This document shows, in pieces, positions 49,672 through 57,171 of a stretch of 64,000 nt of DNA (position 1 is the stretch's first letter; each line of letters opens with the position of its first letter). Made by a program: the position numbers and the translations under genes. Below the pieces are notes generated by a model. The model had not been told where the DNA came from. It was given only the letters and a program-made list of their open reading frames with translations, and did not search any database. The stretch comes from DASVNK01 sp036383895 (GTDB lineage: Bacteria; Verrucomicrobiota; Verrucomicrobiia; Limisphaerales; SXQI01): assembly GCA_036383895.1 (NCBI GenBank), contig DASVNK010000035.1:1-64000 (forward strand), in the 5' to 3' direction.

Positions 49672-50427
49672 ATGGCCACATCACACGCACTGTGCCGGGC
49701 GGTTCTCCTTTTCCTCACCTTCGCGTCCGCCGCTCTCCATTTACCGGCCCAATCGAGTATCGCTGAACGTCTCGAAAGCGTCGTCATTCGCGTTATCGAT
49801 TCCAAATCCCAGCAACCACTCGAGACCGAACTTAAAGTCAGCATGTGCGACGACAAAAGCTGCTTCCCCATCGGCAAGTTCAACACCGACGCGTTTGGCA
49901 TGCACATCATCAAGCTCCGCGAAAACACCAAAGGCCTTACCGTCTGGGTTTCGCGCCGTGGCTATGTGCCCAAAGTTGTCCACTGGACCGAGTATCACAA
50001 AGATCTCATCCCACCCGAATATACTGTGAAGCTCGAAACCGCCGTCACGATCGGCGGCGCTATTCGCGACGAACAGGGCAACGCCATCCCCGACGCCCAG
50101 ATCGCAATCCAGGGCCCCGGCAGCCAACCCAATTCTGTCGAGGACCTCGGTCTCCAGGGCAACTTCCAAACTGAAATTACCGACGCTGCCGGCCAATGGA
50201 CCTGCCACGCCATCCCTGCGAAATTCGAAGTTCTCACCTTCCACGTCACGCATCCGGATTTCGCCCCCGCATCCTTCAAATTCCAAAAGGAACTGTGGCG
50301 CTTCAAAGTCACCGTTCCCGAAATCCCCACTGGCCGCACCGAGGAGCCCCTCGACATCGGCATCATCGAATTCAAACCGTTCCCCCCGCGCCAACCACGA
50401 AACCCCGCCCCCATCACCTCCAGCTGA
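49672..50427 (+). CDS. Exported protein with carboxypeptidase-regulatory-like domain
   Basis: 251 residues, ATG at 49672. The signal peptide is ATSHALCRAVLLFLTFASAA. Two beta-sandwich stretches look like carboxypeptidase-regulatory-like (Ig-like) domains: VVIRVIDSKSQQPLETELKV with GLTVWVSRRGYVPKVVHWTE, and VTIGGAIRDEQGNAIPDAQI with TDAAGQWTCHAIPAKFEVLT. The Pro-rich C-terminal tail is short. No enzymatic motif. It is monocistronic as far as seen. Function unknown; binding or structural role in the envelope is likely. Confidence 0.78.
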   Translation: MATSHALCRAVLLFLTFASAALHLPAQSSIAERLESVVIRVIDSKSQQPLETELKVSMCDDKSCFPIGKFNTDAFGMHIIKLRENTKGLTVWVSRRGYVPKVVHWTEYHKDLIPPEYTVKLETAVTIGGAIRDEQGNAIPDAQIAIQGPGSQPNSVEDLGLQGNFQTEITDAAGQWTCHAIPAKFEVLTFHVTHPDFAPASFKFQKELWRFKVTVPEIPTGRTEEPLDIGIIEFKPFPPRQPRNPAPITSS

Positions 50428-50728
50428 GCCGTAGTTTATCGATTCAGTGAGTGCTAAGAGCGCTCATAATCGCGTCCAACGCACTTTTTTCTTCCAATTC
50501 TCCGCCTCTACCCAACCCCTACTTCCGTTTCCAGCCTCAATGTTACCTGCCCGCGCCAATCGTAGTCGTTTGAAAAGAAACAGTTGCACTGAACTTCTAC
50601 ATTGCTATCATCCCGCCGTCAGAAACTGTCGCTACAGTGTAGGATTCCCTCGGTCCTGCCTTGCTTTGGCGCAGTAAACCCGACGAACGCGTGTTCCAAA
50701 CCCAACCGCTGAAGTCCTTATATTTTAA
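50428..50728. other. 301-base gap upstream of the signalling cluster
   Basis: No gene is supported. It contains the possible sigma-70 promoter at 50584-50611 and a short AT-rich stretch (TTATATTTTAA) just before the ATG at 50729. The rest appears unremarkable. A 76-codon frame at 50447-50677 has no recognisable features and I do not accept it. Confidence 0.6.
50584..50611 (+). promoter_or_regulatory. Possible sigma-70 promoter of the signalling cluster
   Basis: TTGCAC (50584-50589), 16-base spacer, TATCAT (50606-50611): near the TTGACA/TATAAT consensus at 4/6 and 5/6. A start near 50618 would give a leader of about 110 bases before the kinase ATG. Single-promoter matches of this quality occur by chance, so confidence is low. 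Confidence 0.3.
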
Positions 50729-52630
50729 ATGATTGCGACCGGCACATGGCTTTCCTCCGGGACGGCTGTGGTGGACTCCTCAGGCCGCATCGTTCAAAGC
50801 AATGACGAGTTTGCCTACTGGGCGGGCACGTCAGAGTTCGATTCGTCTTCTCTCGCAGACCTCTTCGAAAACAAATGCCATGGATGGAAAGAAGACCTCC
50901 TCGAGCTTCTTGGCAATGAAGAGGTTTTCCAATCCACTTACCTCGAAGACACCACCAGCGATCCGACCCAATGGTATCGTCTCGACCTGACCCGCGTCGA
51001 AAAATCCGCCTGCCTCCGCATCAGTCGCTGTCTCCCTCCGGTCCAACAACTTGCAGAAGGTTCCTGGGATAAATTCCTGAACGAAGACGAATCGCGGCGC
51101 GAACTTTATACCCGCACTCTCCGCGCCGAAGCCCAGGTGAAATTGTTGAGCGGCAAGTGGCCCGGTGTGCTCTTCAGCCAGCGCGCCGATTACACTTTCA
51201 GTTTCGTTTCCGCCAGAATTGAAGATTGGACCGGCATCAGCGCCGACGAATGGTCCCGCCGCCCGCAAAAGTTCTGGGACATTGTCCATGAGGCAGATAG
51301 CGGTGAACTGCAATCGCAATTCAACCGCTGCAAAACTGGCGAAGCCGTCACCACCACCTTTCGCGTTCGCCACATCAAGACCGGCAAAATCACGTATATC
51401 CTCGAACGCCGCGAAGCGGTTCTCAGCCGCAACGGTTTAGTGCTCGGCTACGATGGCGCCTGGGTCGACGTCACCCGCCAGACGATCGCTGAAAAGCGCC
51501 TTGCATCAGCAGTTTGGAAAGAGACTCTTGGTGTGCTGACCATGGGCCTGGCCCACGATTTCAGCAACATAATGGCCGGGATCTACTCCCTCAGTGAGAC
51601 TTACCAAAGCTCGATGGAGCAGGCAGACGAGCACTTTCAAGGCTTTGGCCTGATCAAGCGCAACGCGATGCAGGCCACGCAGTTAGTGCAGCGCATCCTC
51701 AGTCTGCACCAAGGCAAAGTCGGCCAGCGCAACTACTACAGCACCAACGAACTCGTCACCGACACTTTGGAAGTCGTCCGCAAAACTGTCCGCCGCATCA
51801 CCCTCCACACCGATTTCTCCTCTGACCAACTTCCACTCTACGTCGATCCGATCGAGTTTCGCCAAGTGATGGTGAATCTCACCTTGAACGCTGCCGATGC
51901 CATGCCCGAAGGCGGGGACATTTACTTCAAGACCGAGCTTTTCGCGGAGATGCCTCAGCTCCAACATTTCCAAGGCACTCTCCCGCGCGTCCCGGCCATT
52001 TGCATCTCCGTCCAGGACACCGGTTCCGGCATTGCCGCCGAGCATCTCGGCCAGATTTTCGATCCGTTTTTCACCACCAAGCCTCTGAACAAAGGTTCCG
52101 GTCTCGGCCTCTACAACGCGCGCCTTTTTGTCGAAAAACACGCTGCTGCCATTTCCGTGGAGTCCGTTGAGAACGAGGGGACTACATTCAAGATTTGGCT
52201 GCCAAAAGCCAACTTTACCGAAAGCGAACGATTCCAGTCGGAATTCGTGCTGGGCCGCAAAACCGTCATGGTTGTCGATACCGCAGGCAAGTCACTCGAA
52301 CCAACGGCACAGATGCTTCGCGAAAACGGCTTCTACGTCGCCACGGCTGCCAGCGAACGTTCCGCAGTCGAACTTCTCCACTCCCCTGATTATCAGTTTG
52401 ATGCGGTGATGGCGCTCGTCAATGGTCAGAATCGTCTCTCCTCCCGCCTTTTCAACGAAATCGGCCGCATGAAACTGCCGATAAAGAAAGTTGTGCAGAT
52501 TCACGGTTGCAACGAGGACGAATACGACAAAGCTTTGCTTGAAAAGGCCGATATGATCATCGGCTCGGACGTTCCGGCCGGGGAAATCGCGGGCAAACTC
52601 CGCGACGTCATTTCACGCCTTTCCGCTTAG
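50729..52630 (+). CDS. PAS-domain histidine kinase with degenerate C-terminal receiver
   Basis: 633 residues. Two PAS-like sections (residues ~5-110 and ~150-250, GVLFSQRADYTFSFVSARIE to DVTRQTIAEKR), a phosphoacceptor helix with MGLAHDFSNIMAG (His in HDFSN), and an ATPase domain with VNLTLNAADAMPEGG (N), VQDTGSGIAAEHLG (G1) and GSGLGLYNARLF (G2). The final ~120 residues have a receiver-like fold (KTVMVVDTAGKSLEPTAQML), but the second acid of the VVDD pair is Thr, the phosphoacceptor position in DAVMALVNG is Leu, and the conserved Lys is Ser. So it cannot be phosphorylated. It has no membrane helix and is cytoplasmic. Cotranscribed with the HD-GYP gene (1-base gap). Confidence 0.88.
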   Translation: MIATGTWLSSGTAVVDSSGRIVQSNDEFAYWAGTSEFDSSSLADLFENKCHGWKEDLLELLGNEEVFQSTYLEDTTSDPTQWYRLDLTRVEKSACLRISRCLPPVQQLAEGSWDKFLNEDESRRELYTRTLRAEAQVKLLSGKWPGVLFSQRADYTFSFVSARIEDWTGISADEWSRRPQKFWDIVHEADSGELQSQFNRCKTGEAVTTTFRVRHIKTGKITYILERREAVLSRNGLVLGYDGAWVDVTRQTIAEKRLASAVWKETLGVLTMGLAHDFSNIMAGIYSLSETYQSSMEQADEHFQGFGLIKRNAMQATQLVQRILSLHQGKVGQRNYYSTNELVTDTLEVVRKTVRRITLHTDFSSDQLPLYVDPIEFRQVMVNLTLNAADAMPEGGDIYFKTELFAEMPQLQHFQGTLPRVPAICISVQDTGSGIAAEHLGQIFDPFFTTKPLNKGSGLGLYNARLFVEKHAAAISVESVENEGTTFKIWLPKANFTESERFQSEFVLGRKTVMVVDTAGKSLEPTAQMLRENGFYVATAASERSAVELLHSPDYQFDAVMALVNGQNRLSSRLFNEIGRMKLPIKKVVQIHGCNEDEYDKALLEKADMIIGSDVPAGEIAGKLRDVISRLSA

Positions 52631-52631
52631 G

Positions 52632-53909
52632 ATGATTACGGAACATCCCTCGTCTCAGGGGCCGCACAGGATTCTAATCGTTGACGACGAAGAGATTGTG
52701 CTGATCGCGCTGCGCGAAACGCTCGCCCGCGCTGGCTATCATGTTTCGACCGCTCCAGATCCCCTTCCCGCCCTGGAGATGATGCAGACCCAGCAGTTCG
52801 CAGTCATCATTTCCGATCAGCAGATGCATTCCATGACGGGTTTGGACTTCCTCACGAAGGCCAAAATGCTCCAACCGGATGCCTCCCGCATGCTGATCAC
52901 TGCCGTGCTGAGCCTTGATACTGTGATCGAAGCAATCAACCGCGGCGAGATCTACCGCTTCATCATCAAGCCCTGGCTGCGCGAAGAACTCCTCGTCACC
53001 GTCCAAAACGCCGTCCACCGGTTCGAACTGCTCACGCGCAACAACTCGCTGCAAGCGACGACGCTTGCGATGAATGAGAAGCTCACCCAGCTTAATCGCG
53101 AACTTGAACTCCAGCTTTCCCGCGGCTCGGAGCAAAACGCTAAACTCCAGGAACTTAACGACGCGCTTCAGAACAACCTCGCGCACTCCATCCAGCTCTG
53201 CGTCCAGACAATGCAGACGTTCTACCCCACGCTTGGAAACCAAGCGCGCCGGGCTTTCGAAGTCTGCCGGTCGATGGCGGAAGTGGCGAACTTATCAGCG
53301 GACCAAAAACTCATTCTCGAGATCGCCGCCTGGCTGCACGATATTGGCCTGATCGGCGTCCCACGGCATCTCATCCGCAAATGGCAAAGTGAGTCCGAGA
53401 GCCTGAACGAAGCAGAACGTCTTCTCATTGAACACCATCCTATCCTCGGCCAGGAGATTGCCCCGTTTGTTCACCACCTTGAAGGCGTCGGTAAAATCAT
53501 TCGCGCCCATCACGAGCGTTTCGACGGTAAGGGATATCCAGACAATCTCGTCGCGTCGGAAATCCCTTGGCTTGCGCGATTACTTGCCGTGGCTGTCTCG
53601 TTCGCTGAGAGCAAGTTAGAACAGGAAGACGCGATTCAAGCTATCAGAATGGAATCGGGAACTATGTTCGACCCCGAGGCGATTCGAGTGTTTGTTCGCG
53701 CGATTCCCAGGGCTGCGGTGCCTCGCAAAGAGCGCGAAATCCTGCTTTCCGAGCTTACTCCCGGAATGGTTCTCGCAAAGGGAATCTACACTTCCAATGG
53801 TTTGCTGCTCATCCCTGAAGGGCAGGAATTGAGCGCCACCTACATCGATAAACTGCTAAACCACAACAGAATTAATCCGATAAACCAGTCGTTGGTAGTG
53901 TATTGCTGA
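52632..53909 (+). CDS. Response regulator with HD-GYP domain (c-di-GMP phosphodiesterase candidate)
   Basis: 425 residues. Receiver at ~12-130 (RILIVDDEEIVLIALRETLA, FAVIISDQQMHSMTG with the phospho-acceptor Asp, RFIIKPW with Lys), a coiled-coil linker (LQATTLAMNEKLTQLNRELE), and an HD-GYP domain with AAWLHDIGLIGVPRHLIRK, IEHHPILGQEIAPFVHH and AHHERFDGKGYPDNL. The HHERFDGKGYP stretch is the GYP signature. RpfG-type proteins hydrolyse c-di-GMP to pGpG or GMP. The kinase partners are probably the PAS kinases on either side. The C-terminal ~60 residues (LSELTPGMVLAKGIYTSNGL) are an extra beta domain often seen with HD-GYP proteins. Confidence 0.92.
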   Translation: MITEHPSSQGPHRILIVDDEEIVLIALRETLARAGYHVSTAPDPLPALEMMQTQQFAVIISDQQMHSMTGLDFLTKAKMLQPDASRMLITAVLSLDTVIEAINRGEIYRFIIKPWLREELLVTVQNAVHRFELLTRNNSLQATTLAMNEKLTQLNRELELQLSRGSEQNAKLQELNDALQNNLAHSIQLCVQTMQTFYPTLGNQARRAFEVCRSMAEVANLSADQKLILEIAAWLHDIGLIGVPRHLIRKWQSESESLNEAERLLIEHHPILGQEIAPFVHHLEGVGKIIRAHHERFDGKGYPDNLVASEIPWLARLLAVAVSFAESKLEQEDAIQAIRMESGTMFDPEAIRVFVRAIPRAAVPRKEREILLSELTPGMVLAKGIYTSNGLLLIPEGQELSATYIDKLLNHNRINPINQSLVVYC

Positions 53910-53933
53910 CGCGGCAACGCACTCCTGCCTGCA

Positions 53934-56225
53934 ATGTTATCGGATTCGCCAAAACCGGCCACCGGGGACTCGCGCGCCTCGTGGTGGCAAGCCATTTTCG
54001 ATTCCTCGGAAGATGCGCTCCTGGTCTGCGACCGAACCGGCGCGTTGATCGAAGCAAATCGGCGCGCGGCCAAATTCCTTCCACCCTCCGGAACGCGAAC
54101 AGCCACCCGCATTTTTGAAGCGCTCAGCGAACACACCTGCGCCCGGCTGAAGGCCGTCATTGAACGCGACTCCTCCCAGCCTGAACTTCTCTCATCAATC
54201 ACCTTCGCGCCGAGCCCGGCGCATCGCGCGATTGTCGACCTGACGTTAACTCGCCTCGAACCGAACCGTTGGTTGATAGCGCTGAAAGACGCTTCCCGCC
54301 GCTGGCGAATGGAATCGCACGTGAACCGTTTGATGACGGCGCTCGACGCGACGCCCGACATTTTCTTCCTGACGGACGCCGATTATCGCATCACCTACGT
54401 TAACGATGCGTTTCAGAACGTTACCGGCCACAACATCGAAGAGAGTCTTGGCCACACAGCGGAATTTCTTCGTGCACCGCAGGATCGGGATAAAATCGCG
54501 CACTACATCCGCGCAGTGGAAGCAGGCGCTGATTGGGTAGGCGAACTCACGAACATTCGAGCCGATGGAACGTTGTATCCTGTTGACGCAACGGTTTCCC
54601 CAATTTTTGACCGCAACGGTGAATTGCTCGGATATGTTTCTTGCGAGCGGGACATCACCGCAAAAAAACGCCTGCAGGAGGAACTCGTTTCTCAGCGGGA
54701 TTTCAGCCAAAGCATTCTGCACTCAATCGACTCGGCAGTGTATGCCGTCGATCGCGACTTTAAATTCACACAGATCAACAGCACCTGGCGCGAGATGCCG
54801 GAGGAACATGGCTGGTTGAAACTTACGCGGGCCCCGCAGGAGGGAATGTCGTTGCTCGATTTTGTCGAGAACCCCGCGAAACGGGTCGAACTAAAACGCG
54901 CCTTCGAAAATGTTCTAAAAACAGGCGAAGCAGTCGAATTATACGCGAACTACTCCGGAAAGCATTGGCTCGTCCGCATCTCACCCTGGCAGCATGGCAA
55001 AGAGGTCGTCGGATTGATTTACCAAGTCAGCGACCAATCGAAGATCAACGAACTTCAGAACGCACTCTATCAAGCCGAGAAACTCAAGACGATCGGCTCG
55101 CTCGCGGCGGGTATCGCGCATGACTTCAACAACTTGCTTCTGGTCATCCGCGGCAACACCACGTTGCTGAACTTGGGAGAATCAAATCCCGATGTCGCAC
55201 GTAAGTACCTGCAAAATATCGAACAAGCCTCCGCGCGCGCAGCGGACATAACGCAACAACTCCTCGCTTTCAGCCGCGCGTCCAAAGACAAAGTCACCGT
55301 TTTCGATTTCAATACGATCATCAACGAAGTCGCGCAACTCACTGGCCGATCCCTGCGTTCGAACATAACCATGCGCCTGGATCCCACCGAGATCCCTTGC
55401 AAAGTGCGGATGGACCCCTCACGCGCGCATCAAGTTGTGTTGAACCTGTGCGTTAATGCACAGGACGCGATGCCGGATGGAGGCACCGTCGAAATCCGAA
55501 ACGAGATGGTTCAACTAAGTGCCGCGCAAGCTGCAAAATGCGAGTTTCCCGTGGGAACACCATTCCTCCGGTGCAGCGTTGCCGATACCGGCCCCGGAAT
55601 TCCCGAAGAAATCGTGCCCCGAATTTTCGATCCGTTCTTCACCACGAAAGAAACCGGGAAAGGCACGGGCCTCGGTCTTTCGATTGTTCACGGTATTGTC
55701 GGCCAATGCGGCGGATTCATCGAAGTAGAAAGCGTTGTCGGCAAGGGCACAACATTTCGGATTTTCATTCCTACCGTGGAGAGCGAAATCACCGTTACCA
55801 CGCAAGAGAGCAAGCCGGTCACCGGCTGCAGCGGCCGGTTGCTGATCGTTGATGACATAGAACTTGTCCTCGAATGCACCGGTGATTTCCTGCAGGCGGT
55901 CGGGTTCGAAGTTCATTCTGCGCATAATGCCGACGAAGCGTTGCGCATTCTCAGCACGACGCCGATTGATCTGATTCTGACCGATTTCAATATGCCCGGC
56001 ATCAGTGGTTTGGAACTCATCGCGCAGTCGCGCAACCGCTGGCCTCATATCAAATGCATCCTGGCTTCTGGTTACCTCGACGATAACGTGGAACGCCGCA
56101 TCACCACCGAATTCAAAGCAGGCACGCTGCGCAAACCATATAACGTCGCCGATGCGGCCGACCTCATTCAGAAGATGCTGGCGACCGACCGTCTGGATGA
56201 AATGGAGAAGATCGCTTTCTCCTAA
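53934..56225 (+). CDS. Hybrid PAS histidine kinase with functional receiver
   Basis: 763 residues. Three PAS-like regions, at about 10-110, 125-245 (PDIFFLTDADYRITYVNDAF; a PAC ends at YVSCERDITAKKR) and 255-370. The kinase has TIGSLAAGIAHDFNNLLLVI, NLCVNAQDAMPDGG, VADTGPGIPEEIVPRIFD and GKGTGLGLSIVHGIV. The C-terminal receiver has the conserved residues: LLIVDDIELVLECTGDFL, DLILTDFNMPGISG with Asp, and AGTLRKPYN with Lys. Cytoplasmic. It is 24 bases after the HD-GYP gene and could phosphorylate it or pass phosphate through its own receiver. Confidence 0.9.
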   Translation: MLSDSPKPATGDSRASWWQAIFDSSEDALLVCDRTGALIEANRRAAKFLPPSGTRTATRIFEALSEHTCARLKAVIERDSSQPELLSSITFAPSPAHRAIVDLTLTRLEPNRWLIALKDASRRWRMESHVNRLMTALDATPDIFFLTDADYRITYVNDAFQNVTGHNIEESLGHTAEFLRAPQDRDKIAHYIRAVEAGADWVGELTNIRADGTLYPVDATVSPIFDRNGELLGYVSCERDITAKKRLQEELVSQRDFSQSILHSIDSAVYAVDRDFKFTQINSTWREMPEEHGWLKLTRAPQEGMSLLDFVENPAKRVELKRAFENVLKTGEAVELYANYSGKHWLVRISPWQHGKEVVGLIYQVSDQSKINELQNALYQAEKLKTIGSLAAGIAHDFNNLLLVIRGNTTLLNLGESNPDVARKYLQNIEQASARAADITQQLLAFSRASKDKVTVFDFNTIINEVAQLTGRSLRSNITMRLDPTEIPCKVRMDPSRAHQVVLNLCVNAQDAMPDGGTVEIRNEMVQLSAAQAAKCEFPVGTPFLRCSVADTGPGIPEEIVPRIFDPFFTTKETGKGTGLGLSIVHGIVGQCGGFIEVESVVGKGTTFRIFIPTVESEITVTTQESKPVTGCSGRLLIVDDIELVLECTGDFLQAVGFEVHSAHNADEALRILSTTPIDLILTDFNMPGISGLELIAQSRNRWPHIKCILASGYLDDNVERRITTEFKAGTLRKPYNVADAADLIQKMLATDRLDEMEKIAFS

Positions 56226-56277
56226 AGGCGAACTTCTTCCACTTGAACCTGATTCTAGAACGCGCTACACCCGTGGC

Positions 56278-57171
56278 ATGAGAGCCCTCTTCTTTGCTGC
56301 GCTGTGCGCAGTCATTTCATCGTTCGCGGCGGATGCGGATGGCAAGCTGCGGATCATCGCGTTTGGCGCGCACCCGGATGATTGCGAACTGCAGGCAGGC
56401 GGAACAGCTGCAATGTGGGCAACCAAAGGCCATAAAGTGAAGTTTGTTTCGGTGACCAACGGCGATATTGGTCACTGGCGCGAAGCCGGCGGACCGCTGG
56501 CGAAACGACGCAAAGCCGAGGTCGAAGAAGCGGCGCGGATTCTCGGCATCGAAACGGAGGTTTTGGATATTCACGATGGTGAATTGCTGCCGACTCTCGA
56601 TGCGCGAAAGATGATCACGACGACAATTCGGAAATGGAACGCTGATCTGGTGCTCGGCCCGCGACCGAATGATTATCATCCGGACCATCGTTACACCGGA
56701 ATTCTGGTGCAGGATGCGGCGTATATGGTGACGGTCCCGTTTTTCTGTCCAGACGTTCCGCACATGACGAACAATCCGGTGTTCATGTATTACCCGGACC
56801 GCTTCCAGAAACCGAATCCGTTTAAGCCGGATGTCGTCGTGGCGACCGATTCCGTGATAGAGAAGCGATTGGATGCGCTCGATGCGATGCCGTCACAGTT
56901 TTACGAAGGGGGGGCGAATGGTCACGCGGGATTGGTGCCGAGCGACGAAGAAGGAAAGAAAGCGCGCGCGAAGACAGTGCGCGATAATTTTCGCCGTAGG
57001 TACGAAGCGCAGGCGAATCGCTTCCGGAAGGAACTAGAAGAGTGGTACGGAGACGAGCGCAGCAAAGGCGTCAAATACGCGGAAGCCTTCGAGATTTGCG
57101 AATACGGCAAGCAACCGAACAAAGAGGATTTGAAGAAGATGTTTCCCTTCCACGAAACTTCACGCCGCTGA
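56278..57171 (+). CDS. Exported LmbE/PIG-L-type deacetylase
   Basis: 297 residues from ATG at 56278 with signal peptide MRALFFAALCAVISSFAADA. The zinc motif AHPDD is seen in RIIAFGAHPDDCELQAGGTA, followed by PLAKRRKAEVEEAARILGIE and RPNDYHPDHRYTGILVQDAA (PDHR, third ligand His). PIG-L family enzymes deacetylate N-acetylglucosamine in glycolipids or small thiols; exported versions act on cell-envelope sugars. The gene follows the kinase by 52 bases. Its 3' end overlaps the convergent permease gene by 12 bases. Substrate unknown; the polysaccharide operon in the window may supply one but this is speculative. Confidence 0.88.
   Translation: MRALFFAALCAVISSFAADADGKLRIIAFGAHPDDCELQAGGTAAMWATKGHKVKFVSVTNGDIGHWREAGGPLAKRRKAEVEEAARILGIETEVLDIHDGELLPTLDARKMITTTIRKWNADLVLGPRPNDYHPDHRYTGILVQDAAYMVTVPFFCPDVPHMTNNPVFMYYPDRFQKPNPFKPDVVVATDSVIEKRLDALDAMPSQFYEGGANGHAGLVPSDEEGKKARAKTVRDNFRRRYEAQANRFRKELEEWYGDERSKGVKYAEAFEICEYGKQPNKEDLKKMFPFHETSRR

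Noticed and set aside
50447..50677. 76-codon plus-strand frame before the histidine kinase
   Set aside because: No recognisable features; it overlaps the possible promoter and has no clear ribosome site.
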